A DNA stretch of 64,000 nt from Streptomyces tropicalis (GTDB lineage Bacteria > Actinomycetota > Actinomycetes > Streptomycetales > Streptomycetaceae): the NCBI RefSeq assembly GCF_029269835.1, contig NZ_JARJBB010000020.1, positions 38,731 through 102,730 on the forward strand. The letters are read 5' to 3'. The notes under the pieces are model-generated. The model worked only from the letters and a program-made list of their open reading frames with translations, did no database searches and was not told the DNA's origin. The position numbers and the translations under genes are program-made. Every line of letters begins with the position of its first letter. Within the stretch, counting starts at the first letter, position 1. This document shows, one piece after another, positions 24,315 to 32,380 of the stretch.

Positions 24315-27300
24315 TCACGGTGCGGCGGCGTCGATCGCCTTCACGATCCGCTTGTCGGAGACCGGGTACGCCGTGCCGAGCGCGTGGGCGAAGTAGCTCA
24401 CCCGGAGCTCCTCGATCATCCAGCGGATGTCCCGCACCGGGGCCGGCACCGGACGGCCCTGGGGGAGCTGTTCGAGCAGCCAGGCGTACTCGTCCTGCAT
24501 CTCGCGGACCTTCTCCATCCGCGTGGTGTCCCGCTGCACGTTCGTCGGCATCTGCTGGAGCCGGCGGTCCGCGGCGATCAGGTAGCGCATCAGGTCCGGC
24601 AGCCGGCGCAGGCCCGTCGCCGTCACGAAACCCGGCTTCACGAGCGCGTCCAGCTGCGCCCGTACGTCCGCCAGGTTGCGCAGCAGCACGGTGCTGCGCA
24701 CGCCCTTCAGACGGCGCTCGCATGCCTGCCAGGCGGCCAGCACCTGCTGCACCTGCCCGACGGTCCGCACGGTCACGTCGACGATCTCCGCGCGCACCTT
24801 GTCGTACAGCGTGCGGTACGACGCCTCGTCCCAGACCGGGCCCCCCAGGTCCGCTATCAGCCGGTCCGCCGCGGCCGTGGCGCAGTCGTCGAACAGCGCC
24901 TGCATCGACCCGTGCGGGTTCGCCGACAGGGCCAGCTTCTGCTGGTTGGTGAGCTTCTGGGATGCGAACTTCGCCGGGTTGACCGGGATGTTGCGCAGGA
25001 TCAGCCGGCGGGTGCCCCGCCACATCGCCTCGGCCTGCTCGGCCTCGGTGTCGAAGAGGCGTACGGAGACCGTGTCGCCGTCGTCGACCAGCGCCGGGTA
25101 CGCCTTCACCGGCTGGCCGGCCCGGCGGGTCTCGAAGACGCGCGGCAGCGGGCCGATGGTCCAGTCGGTCAGTCCGGACCGCTCCAGGGACTCGCCGCCC
25201 TGCCGCACCGCGCTGGCGGCCGCGGCCTGGGAGAGGGCCATGCGGGCCTTCGGCTTCAGCTGGAGCCGCAGCGCCTCGAGGTCCTTGGCCTCGGCGAGCT
25301 TGCGGCGCCGCTCGTCGACGATCCTGAAGGTGATCTTCAGGTGGTCCGGGATCCTTGACCAGTCGAAGTCGCCCGCCTCGAAGGGCACGCCGACCATCCG
25401 CTTCAGTTCGCGGGCCATGGTCGTGGTGAGCGGCTCCTGGAGCGGGACCGCCCGCTCCAGGAAGGCCTTCGCGTAGTTCGGCGCGGGCACGTAGTTCCGG
25501 CGGATCGGCTTGGGCAGCGAGCGGATCAGCTCCGTGACGACCTCCTCGCGCAGGCCGGGGATCTGCCAGTCGAAGCCCTCGTCGGTGACCTGGTTGAGCA
25601 CCTGGAGCGGGATGTGGACGGTCACGCCGTCCGCGTCGGCGCCCGGCTCGAACTGGTACGTCACCCGGAACGTGAGGCCGCCCTGGCGCCAGGAGTCCGG
25701 GTAGTCGGCCTTGGTGACGGCCTCCGCGGACTCCCGGATGAGCATCTCCCGCTCGAAGTCCAGGTGGTCGGGCTGCTCCTGCCGCTTGTGCTTCCACCAG
25801 GAGTCGAAGTGCGCGCCGGACACGACGTGTTCGGGCACCCGCTGGTCGTAGAAGTCGAAGAGGGTCTCGTCGTCGACCAGGATGTTCCGGCGCCGGGCGC
25901 GGTGCTCCAGCTCCTCGACCTCGGTCAGCAGCCGGCGGTTGTCGGCGAAGAACTTGTGGTGGGTGCGCCAGTCGCCCTCCACCAGGGCGTGGCGCAGGAA
26001 CAGCTCCCGGCTGGCCTCGGCGTCGACGCGGCCGTAGTTGACCTTGCGCTGGGCGACGATCGGGACGCCGTACAGGGTGACCTTCTCGTAGGCCATCACG
26101 GCCGCCTGGTCCTTCTCCCAGTGCGGCTCGCTGTACGTGCGCTTGAGGAGGTGCCCGGCGAGCGGCTCGACCCACTCGGGCTCGATGCGGGCGTTGACCC
26201 GCGCCCACAGGCGGGAGGTCTCCACGAGTTCGGCGGACATCACGAACCGCGGCGGCTTCTTGAACAGGGCCGACCCCGGGAAGATCGCGAACTTGGCGTT
26301 GCGGGCGCCGAGGTACTCGTTGCGGCCGCCGTCCTTGCGGGCGCCCGGGCCGGAGTCCTTGGACTCCTTCACGTCCTTCATGCCGACGTGCGAGAGCAGG
26401 CCGGCCAGCAGGGAGACGTGGATGCGGTCGGCGCCGGCGTCCTCCTCGGCGAGGTGGATGCCCATCTGCTTGGCGACCGTGCGCAGCTGCGTGTAGATGT
26501 CCTGCCACTCGCGGATGCGCAGGAAGTTGAGGTACTCCTGCTTGCACATCCGGCGGAACGAGGACGAGCCGCGCTCCTTCTGCTGCTCGCGCACGTACCG
26601 CCAGAGGTTGAGGTAGGCGAGGAAGTCGCTGGTCTCGTCGCGGAAGCGGGCGTGGTGCTGGTCGGCCTGGCTCTGCTTGTCGGCGGGCCGCTCGCGGGGG
26701 TCCTGGATGGACAGCGCGGCGGCGATGACCATGACCTCGCGCACACAGCCGTTGGTGTCGGCCTCCAGGACCATGCGGGCCAGCCGGGGGTCCACGGGCA
26801 GCTGGGCGAGCTTGCGCCCGGTCTCGGTCAGCCGCTTGCGGGGGTCCTTCTGGGCCGGGTCGAGGGCGCCCAGCTCCTGCAGCAGCTGCACGCCGTCGCG
26901 GATGTTGCGGTGGTCCGGCGGGTCGATGAAGGGGAACTTCTCGATGTCGCCGAGCCCGGCCGCGGTCATCTGGAGGATGACGGAGGCCAGGTTGGTGCGC
27001 AGGATCTCCGCGTCGGTGAACTCCGGGCGGGCGTCGAAGTCGTCCTCGGCGTACAGGCGGATGCAGATGCCGTCGCTGGTACGGCCGCAGCGGCCCTTGC
27101 GCTGGTTGGCGCTGGCCTGCGAGACGGGCTCGATGGGCAGCCGCTGGACCTTGGTGCGGTGGCTGTAGCGGGAGATGCGCGCGAAGCCCGGGTCGATGAC
27201 GTACTTGATGCCGGGGACCGTCAGGGAGGTCTCGGCGACGTTCGTGGCCAGCACGATCCGGCGGCCGGTGTGCGGCTGGAAGACGCGGTGCTGCTCGGCG

Positions 27301-28292
27301 TGCGAGAGCCGGGCGTACAGCGGCAGCACCTCGGTGAAGCGGTACTGCTTCCTGGTCAGCGCGTCCGCGGTGTCGCGGATCTCCCGCTCGCCGGACAGGA
27401 AGACCAGGATGTCGCCCTTGCCCTCGGCCATCAGTTCCTCGACGGCGTCGGTGATCGCGGTGATCTGGTCGCGGTCGGCGTCCTCGGAGTCCTCCTCCAG
27501 GAGCGGCCGGTAGCGCACCTCCACCGGGTACGTGCGCCCGCTGACCTCGACGATCGGGGCGTCCCCGAAGTGCCGGGAGAAGCGCTCGGGGTCGATGGTG
27601 GCGGAGGTGATGACGACCTTGAGATCGGGGCGCCGGGGCAGCAGCTGGGCGAGGTAGCCGAGCAGGAAGTCGATGTTGAGCGAGCGCTCGTGGGCCTCGT
27701 CGATGATGATCGTGTCGTAGGCGCGCAGCTCGCGGTCGGTCTGGATCTCGGCGAGCAGGATGCCGTCCGTCATCAGCTTGACGAAGGTGCCGCCCGGGTC
27801 CACCTGGTCGGTGAAGCGGACCTTCCAGCCGACGGCCCCGCCGAGCGGGGTGTCCAGCTCCTCCGCGACACGTTCGGCGACGGTGCGGGCCGCGATCCGG
27901 CGCGGCTGGGTGTGCCCGATCATGCCGCGCACGCCGCGGCCGAGTTCCAGGCAGATCTTGGGGATCTGCGTGGTCTTGCCGGACCCGGTCTCACCGGCCA
28001 CGATCACGACCTGGTGGTCGCGGATCGCCGCGGCGATCTCGTCCTTCTTCTGGCTGACCGGGAGCTGTTCGGGGTAGCCGACCGCGGGGACGCGGGCGCG
28101 CCGCTCCTGCATCCGGGCCTCCGCCGTGCCGATCTCGGCGTCGATCTCGGCGAGGACGGCGGCCAGGGCGTCCGGCTTGCGGATCTTGCGCGCGCCGTCG
28201 AGCCTGCGGCCGAGCCGGTGCGCGTCGCGCAGCGACAGCTCGGTCAGGCGGGGGGCGAGGGCGCCGAGGGCGGGGGCGGGATGCGTAGACAT
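24315..28292 (-). CDS. hrpA: ATP-dependent RNA helicase HrpA (DEAH box)
   Basis: 1325 residues, close to E. coli HrpA. Motif I is GETGSGKTT (100-108), motif Ia HTQPRRIAARTVAERVAEEL, and motif II DEAH in TIIIDEAHERSLNIDFLLGYL near residue 200. Motif III is VITSATIDPERFSRHF, and motif VI NQRKGRCGRTSDGICIRLY. Helicase-associated and OB-like domains follow, then the long DUF3418-type C-terminal region typical of bacterial HrpA (VTYQFEPGADADGVTVHIPL). Bacterial HrpA works in mRNA processing and the rescue of collided ribosomes. It is transcribed alone, downstream of a two-helix protein gene, and lies between two identical tRNA-Asp genes. Confidence 0.96.
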   Translation of the reverse strand: MSTHPAPALGALAPRLTELSLRDAHRLGRRLDGARKIRKPDALAAVLAEIDAEIGTAEARMQERRARVPAVGYPEQLPVSQKKDEIAAAIRDHQVVIVAGETGSGKTTQIPKICLELGRGVRGMIGHTQPRRIAARTVAERVAEELDTPLGGAVGWKVRFTDQVDPGGTFVKLMTDGILLAEIQTDRELRAYDTIIIDEAHERSLNIDFLLGYLAQLLPRRPDLKVVITSATIDPERFSRHFGDAPIVEVSGRTYPVEVRYRPLLEEDSEDADRDQITAITDAVEELMAEGKGDILVFLSGEREIRDTADALTRKQYRFTEVLPLYARLSHAEQHRVFQPHTGRRIVLATNVAETSLTVPGIKYVIDPGFARISRYSHRTKVQRLPIEPVSQASANQRKGRCGRTSDGICIRLYAEDDFDARPEFTDAEILRTNLASVILQMTAAGLGDIEKFPFIDPPDHRNIRDGVQLLQELGALDPAQKDPRKRLTETGRKLAQLPVDPRLARMVLEADTNGCVREVMVIAAALSIQDPRERPADKQSQADQHHARFRDETSDFLAYLNLWRYVREQQKERGSSSFRRMCKQEYLNFLRIREWQDIYTQLRTVAKQMGIHLAEEDAGADRIHVSLLAGLLSHVGMKDVKESKDSGPGARKDGGRNEYLGARNAKFAIFPGSALFKKPPRFVMSAELVETSRLWARVNARIEPEWVEPLAGHLLKRTYSEPHWEKDQAAVMAYEKVTLYGVPIVAQRKVNYGRVDAEASRELFLRHALVEGDWRTHHKFFADNRRLLTEVEELEHRARRRNILVDDETLFDFYDQRVPEHVVSGAHFDSWWKHKRQEQPDHLDFEREMLIRESAEAVTKADYPDSWRQGGLTFRVTYQFEPGADADGVTVHIPLQVLNQVTDEGFDWQIPGLREEVVTELIRSLPKPIRRNYVPAPNYAKAFLERAVPLQEPLTTTMARELKRMVGVPFEAGDFDWSRIPDHLKITFRIVDERRRKLAEAKDLEALRLQLKPKARMALSQAAAASAVRQGGESLERSGLTDWTIGPLPRVFETRRAGQPVKAYPALVDDGDTVSVRLFDTEAEQAEAMWRGTRRLILRNIPVNPAKFASQKLTNQQKLALSANPHGSMQALFDDCATAAADRLIADLGGPVWDEASYRTLYDKVRAEIVDVTVRTVGQVQQVLAAWQACERRLKGVRSTVLLRNLADVRAQLDALVKPGFVTATGLRRLPDLMRYLIAADRRLQQMPTNVQRDTTRMEKVREMQDEYAWLLEQLPQGRPVPAPVRDIRWMIEELRVSYFAHALGTAYPVSDKRIVKAIDAAAP

Positions 28293-28410
28293 ACGCGGTC
28301 CAGGATCTCACCTCGGGGAAATGACATGCGAACCATTTGACGCGGGTGCCGCGGCGGGGCGTCCCTGCCTGGGGGAGCGGGGTGCTCCCGGCGGGTCGTC
28401 GCGCCGGGTG

Positions 28411-28746
28411 TCACTGGCCGCGCCGAGGCGGTGGGGCCGCGGGGGCGTCCGGGGCCGGCGGGGCCTGTTCGCGGCGCGCGGTCGTGCCGTCGCCCAGGGC
28501 GATGGCACGGGCGGTGTTGGAGACGGCCTTGATCCCGAGATACGCCGTGGTCGTGCCGCTCACCGCGGTGAACGCCGCCGTGAGGACGCCGACGATCACC
28601 GCCCGGTCCGCGTCGAGCCGCCAGACCCCGAAGACGGCGACACCGGCGATCGCGAGATTGCTGACGATCACGGCGAGCAGCCCGTACCGGGCCCGGTCCT
28701 TCTCCAGTTCGCTGTCCCGGACGGCTCGCGCCTCGTCCCTGCTCAT
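28411..28746 (-). CDS. Small membrane protein with two helices
   Basis: 111 residues. The N-terminus is charged and helical (MSRDEARAVRDSELEKDRARYG). Two membrane segments follow, LLAVIVSNLAIAGVAVFGVW (about 23-42) and AVIVGVLTAAFTAVSGTTTAYLGI (about 49-72). The C-terminal tail is Pro/Ala-rich. I do not recognise the family; similar short proteins with a holin-like arrangement are often labelled hypothetical. It sits between tRNA-Phe and hrpA on the same strand. Confidence 0.75.
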   Translation of the reverse strand: MSRDEARAVRDSELEKDRARYGLLAVIVSNLAIAGVAVFGVWRLDADRAVIVGVLTAAFTAVSGTTTAYLGIKAVSNTARAIALGDGTTARREQAPPAPDAPAAPPPRRGQ

Positions 28747-28888
28747 GGCCCCCCGGATCCTGCGGCACGTCGCCGGCCAGGCAGAACGTAGCGCCGCTCG
28801 GGGCGCCTGCCAAGACGGCCGGCGGCCGATGGCCGGGAAGGGGTGCCCGGCGCCCGGCCCTCCGGAGCCTGCCGTCCCCGCACACGAC

Positions 28889-28918
28889 GAAGGCCCCGTT
28901 CTCTCGAACGGGGCCTTC
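28889..28918 (-). terminator. Terminator downstream of tRNA-Phe
   Basis: A perfect 13-bp stem (28889-28901 with 28906-28918) with a four-base loop. It ends the tRNA-Glu/tRNA-Asp/tRNA-Phe cluster on the minus strand. Confidence 0.8.
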
Positions 28919-28924
28919 CGGCGG

Positions 28925-28998
28925 TGGCTGGGGCCGGGGTCGAACCGGCGACCTATCGCTTTTCAGGCGATCGCTCGTACCAACTGAGCTACCCAGCC
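28925..28998 (-). tRNA. tRNA-Phe (GAA)
   Basis: 74-base cloverleaf with acceptor GGCTGGG/CCCAGCC and discriminator A. Anticodon stem ATCGC/GCGAT and loop CTGAAAA give anticodon GAA. CCA is not encoded. Third in the minus-strand cluster Glu-Asp-Phe. Confidence 0.95.
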
Positions 28999-29022
28999 AC
29001 GAGGTTTCACGTGAAACCTCAG

Positions 29023-29097
29023 CGGTCCTGACGGGATTTGAACCCGCGGCCTCCACCTTGACAGGGTGGCGAGCACTCCAAACTGCTCCACAGGACC
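29023..29097 (-). tRNA. tRNA-Asp (GUC), second copy
   Basis: Identical in all 75 bases to the copy at 24148-24222, with anticodon GTC. It lies 24 bases upstream of tRNA-Phe; the short spacer contains the palindrome GTTTCACGTGAAAC (29004-29017), which resembles a parS-type site. Confidence 0.95.
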
Positions 29098-29146
29098 TCG
29101 TGGTTGTGTGCGAACCAGCGAGGCAAGTCTCGCACACCGTACTGCG

Positions 29147-29219
29147 TGCCCCCAACGGGATTCGAACCCGTGCTACCGCCTTGAAAGGGCGGCGTCCTAG
29201 GCCGCTAGACGATGAGGGC
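29147..29219 (-). tRNA. tRNA-Glu (UUC)
   Basis: 73-base cloverleaf with acceptor GCCCTCA/TGGGGGC (one G-U pair) and discriminator A. Anticodon stem CCGCC/GGCGG and loop CTTTCAA give anticodon TTC. CCA is not encoded. First gene of the Glu-Asp-Phe cluster. Confidence 0.95.
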
Positions 29220-29300
29220 TATCGGCCCGCCTGAGCGCCTTTCGGCGCGTCGGGGACGTGAGAAGCATATGGGATGGCGCGGGGTATCGCCAAAACGGTT

Positions 29301-30920
29301 TCAGGGGCCCGGGGAGGAGGGCGCCGGCGGGGCGTGCCGGGCGCCCGGCTGGTTCTCCTCGGGCAGGTGGCGGCTGACCTCGGCGGTCGTCTGCCCGAGG
29401 CCGCCCAGCCTGATCGCGTCCCATGCCTGGAGGCGGTGGGTGTCCCGGTCGACGTAGAGGATCGAGGCCTCGATCGGGTCCGGATACCTGCCCTCGACGG
29501 CCCGCAGTCCGCTGCCGCCCGTCGAGCCCTCGATGCGCAGGCGTGTGCCGTACTCCAGCACCTCGGTGCCCTCGTGGTGCAGGTGCCCGGCCAGCACCAG
29601 CGGCACGGTGCCGTCGGTCTCCCGCGCGGCCACCGGCTCGTGGGCGACCGCGATGTCCACGGGGGTGCCCCTGGTCCGCTGGTCGCGCAGCGCCGACGCC
29701 AGGCGGTCGCCCGCCAGCCGCTCGGCCGCGTCCCCGCCCGGTACGGCGGAGCGGTCGGGGGTGAACTGCGGGTCCCCGGTTCCGGCGAAGCGCAGCCCGG
29801 CCACCGTCTCCGCGCGGCCGCCGTCCAGCACGTGCACGTTCTTCATGTGCTCCAGTCGGCGCTGGGTGAGCATCGAGTCGTGGTTGCCGCGGACCCAGAC
29901 GTAGGGGGCGCCGAGATCCGCCACCGGGTCCAGGAAGCCGTTCTCGGCGGCCGTGCCGTGGTCCATGGTGTCGCCGGAGTCGACGATCACGTCGACCTTG
30001 TACTGCTCCACCAGCGAGGCGATGATCTTCCAGCTCGCCGGGTTGAGGTGGATGTCCGAGACGTGCAGCACCCGGATCGTCGTCGGGTCCGGCGCGTAGG
30101 CGGGCAGCGTGGACGTGACGTCGTAGAGCTTGGTCACGTTCGTCACCAGGCGGGCCAGTTCCTTCTGGTACACGTCGAACTCGGTCACGATGTTGCGGGC
30201 GTTGCCGACCACCGAGGGTGCGGAGGACAGCAGCCCCGAGAACCTCGGTTCGAGGACCGACTTCGGGTTCCAGGTGGCGAAGGCGGTCGCTCCGCAGGCC
30301 GCGAGCAGGGTGAGCGCCAGACCGCCGGCGGCCAGGGCGGGCCGGGGGCGCCGGTACACGACGAGTCCGAGCGCCGTCGCGCCGGAGACGACGGCGACGC
30401 ACGAGCGCACGGCCAGGTCGAGAGTGCCGTGCTCCAGGTCCCGCACGATCTCGTCCTGCAGGCCCGAGATGCGCTCGGGATGGTCGACCAGCGCCTGGGA
30501 GCGGACCGGGTCGAGCTGGTCCACGTTGACGTCCAGGCGGATCGGGGCGACGTGGCTGTCCAGCTCCAGCGCGCCCAGCGGAGAGACGTTGATCTTCGTG
30601 CCGCCGGTCAGGGAGGGGCGCAGGGTCATCGTGGTGTCCATGGGCCCCACCGGCACCCGCACGTTGCCCACGATCAGCAGGCCCAGCCAGGCGCCCAGGA
30701 GCACCACCGCGAGCAGGGCGAGGGCGCGGGTCCAGGGGCCGGTGCCCGGACCGGTGCCCGAGGGTTCCACCGCTCCCGTCGCTCCCGCGCGGCGGGCCCG
30801 GTGACGGACGGGGAGCCGGGGGAGGCCTCGGCGGCAGAGGGAGAGCAGGCGCGCCGTCCGGGCCCGGACGCCGCGCGGGCGGTCGGCGCGGTTCAGGTCT
30901 GCGACGGGGACGCGGCCCAT
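29301..30920 (-). CDS. Membrane-anchored metallophosphoesterase
   Basis: 539 residues from ATG 30920. A basic N-terminus is followed by two or three membrane segments (ALALLAVVLLGAWLGLLIVGNV, then AVVSGATALGLVVY and LAAGGLALTLLAACGATAF) flanking a predicted external domain. The C-terminal half is a calcineurin-like phosphoesterase with motifs in order: VLHVSDIHLNP, IVDSGDTMDHG, WVRGNHDSM, VAHEP and LAGHLHHEG. All five metal-binding motifs are intact, so it should be catalytic, with the active domain on the far side of the last helix. The substrate is unknown; candidates are nucleotides, phospholipids or teichoic-acid-type phosphodiesters. The long frame further upstream lacks coding character. 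Confidence 0.88.
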   Translation of the reverse strand: MGRVPVADLNRADRPRGVRARTARLLSLCRRGLPRLPVRHRARRAGATGAVEPSGTGPGTGPWTRALALLAVVLLGAWLGLLIVGNVRVPVGPMDTTMTLRPSLTGGTKINVSPLGALELDSHVAPIRLDVNVDQLDPVRSQALVDHPERISGLQDEIVRDLEHGTLDLAVRSCVAVVSGATALGLVVYRRPRPALAAGGLALTLLAACGATAFATWNPKSVLEPRFSGLLSSAPSVVGNARNIVTEFDVYQKELARLVTNVTKLYDVTSTLPAYAPDPTTIRVLHVSDIHLNPASWKIIASLVEQYKVDVIVDSGDTMDHGTAAENGFLDPVADLGAPYVWVRGNHDSMLTQRRLEHMKNVHVLDGGRAETVAGLRFAGTGDPQFTPDRSAVPGGDAAERLAGDRLASALRDQRTRGTPVDIAVAHEPVAARETDGTVPLVLAGHLHHEGTEVLEYGTRLRIEGSTGGSGLRAVEGRYPDPIEASILYVDRDTHRLQAWDAIRLGGLGQTTAEVSRHLPEENQPGARHAPPAPSSPGP

Positions 30921-31173
30921 TGGGCGCGTATGCCCAAGCGGGCAGCGGGATATGCGCGGCCGCGGCGGGCGACCGGCACCCCGCGCGGCGCGGATGCCCC
31001 GGCCCGGGCATCCGCCGGGGGACTCCGGATGCGCCGGGCGCCGGGGCCGCTCCATCGCACGAGGGGCGCGCGGGACGGGCGGGACGTGTATCCGCCGAGG
31101 GCGCGTGGAGGCGCGGGGCGCACCGGACGGTTCGCGCCACTCCTCGGCGGGCCCCGTGCCGGACAATGGCCCT

Positions 31174-31524
31174 GTGCTGGAGATGACGCGCGAGGAGTTC
31201 GAGGAACTGGTGGCCGAGGCCCTCGACCGGATCCCACCGGAGCTGACGCGGCTGATGGACAACGTGGCGGTGTTCGTCGAGGACGAGCCGCCCGCCGAGG
31301 AGCCCGGGCTGCTCGGGCTGTACGAGGGGACCCCGCTGACGGACCGCGGCGAGTGGTACGCCGGTGTGCTGCCCGACCGCATCACCGTCTACCGCGGGCC
31401 GACGCTGCGCATGTGCGCGACCCGGGACGACGTCGTCGCGGAGACCGAGGTCACGGTGGTGCACGAGATCGCCCACCACTTCGGGATCGACGACGCCCGC
31501 CTGCACGCCCTCGGATACGGCTGA
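31174..31524 (+). CDS. Minimal metallopeptidase (zincin) family protein
   Basis: 116 residues from GTG 31174 (ATG 31183 is three codons further in). The only strong motif is TVVHEIAHHFGIDDARLHALG: HExxHxxGxxD, the minigluzincin/MMP-like zinc site of the small actinobacterial 'metallopeptidase family' (DUF1025). The N-terminal part, MTREEFEELVAEALDRIPPELTRLMDNVAVFVEDEP, is also typical. GACAAT (31162-31167) six bases before the GTG suggests a leaderless start. No signal peptide, so cytosolic. Substrate unknown. It is divergent from the metallophosphoesterase gene. Confidence 0.9.
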   Translation: MLEMTREEFEELVAEALDRIPPELTRLMDNVAVFVEDEPPAEEPGLLGLYEGTPLTDRGEWYAGVLPDRITVYRGPTLRMCATRDDVVAETEVTVVHEIAHHFGIDDARLHALGYG

Positions 31525-31610
31525 GTCACACCGGCGGCAGTGGCGTGTCCTTGCGCGGGGGCGGGGAGTTGGGCACGGCGACGACTGCATCCGCCCCGGA
31601 GGTGGCTCCC

Positions 31611-32144
31611 GTGCGCCCCATGAACGTACCCGTCCGTCTCGCCGTCGCGGTGGCCGCCGTCGCGGCCACCGCCGGCTGCATGAGCGTGGGCGAGGACACC
31701 GGCGGCGGGGCCAGGCCGTCGCACTCCGCGGACCGGCGGGCCGGTGGGGCGCCGGACGGCGGCCGGGCCGGATCCGGCGGCGGCCGGGGCCGCGACGCGA
31801 ACACCGGCGACGGCACGCACGGGCACGGCGGCAGCCGGAAGGACGGCAGCCCGTCGTCGTCCGCCTCGCCGTCGGCCGCCGGCAGCGCGTCCGCGGTGCC
31901 GCCGGGGAAGCCGGGGACGCCCGCGAAACCGGGGCAGCCGCCGGCGCCGGGGCAGCCCACGCCGACCCAGGGCCAGCCGGTGCCCACCCACACCCCTCCG
32001 GCATCGGATCCGCCGCCCGTGTCCCCGCCCCCGCCGCCGGACACGTCCCAGCCCTCGGCCGAACCGTCGTCGTCGGCCCACGAGGGCACCGGCACCCAGC
32101 TGGTGCGCCGGGAGCCGGCGCCGGCGGCGGGCGCGCCGGTGTAG
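31611..32144 (+). CDS. Proline-rich lipoprotein
   Basis: 177 residues. The signal peptide MRPMNVPVRLAVAVAAVAATAGC has a TAGC lipobox. The mature protein is almost entirely low complexity, rich in Gly, Ser, Pro and Thr (PGKPGTPAKPGQPPAPGQPTP and similar), with no folded domain visible. It could be a cell-wall-spanning spacer. The GTG at 31611 is favoured because GGAGG (31598-31602) lies eight bases upstream; ATG 31620 is the alternative. The low-complexity content makes the exact protein uncertain, but signal peptide, lipobox and codon bias support a real gene. Confidence 0.7.
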   Translation: MRPMNVPVRLAVAVAAVAATAGCMSVGEDTGGGARPSHSADRRAGGAPDGGRAGSGGGRGRDANTGDGTHGHGGSRKDGSPSSSASPSAAGSASAVPPGKPGTPAKPGQPPAPGQPTPTQGQPVPTHTPPASDPPPVSPPPPPDTSQPSAEPSSSAHEGTGTQLVRREPAPAAGAPV

Positions 32145-32380
32145 CGCCGGACGCCCCGCGCGGGCGGCGCCCCACGCCTCGTATGCACGCGGTTTGCGTT
32201 CGGGCATAGGGAGTGCGTATGGTGGTAGATCGTTTGATCCCATTTGCCCGGCGCCCCCACAGAGCGCGCCGTGTGGCGCGTACTCTCCCTTGCCGTGGCG
32301 GACCGCATCGAGGCGGTCGTGAGCGAAACACGGAGTTGACGGGCGCGTGCCGAAGAGACTCCGGAAGGTTTCGCATTCGT
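32145..32380 (+). promoter_or_regulatory. Promoter and long 5' leader of the DEAD-box helicase gene
   Basis: TTGCGT (32194-32199) and TATGGT (32218-32223), spaced 18 bases, form a plausible promoter. It would give a leader of about 150 bases before ATG 32381. Long leaders are common for cold-inducible RNA helicases that control their own message; that regulation is inference. Confidence 0.4.

Noticed and set aside
25614..28340. 908-codon plus-strand frame opposite hrpA
   Set aside because: Antisense shadow of hrpA with Val/Asp/Gly/Leu-rich low complexity and no motif.
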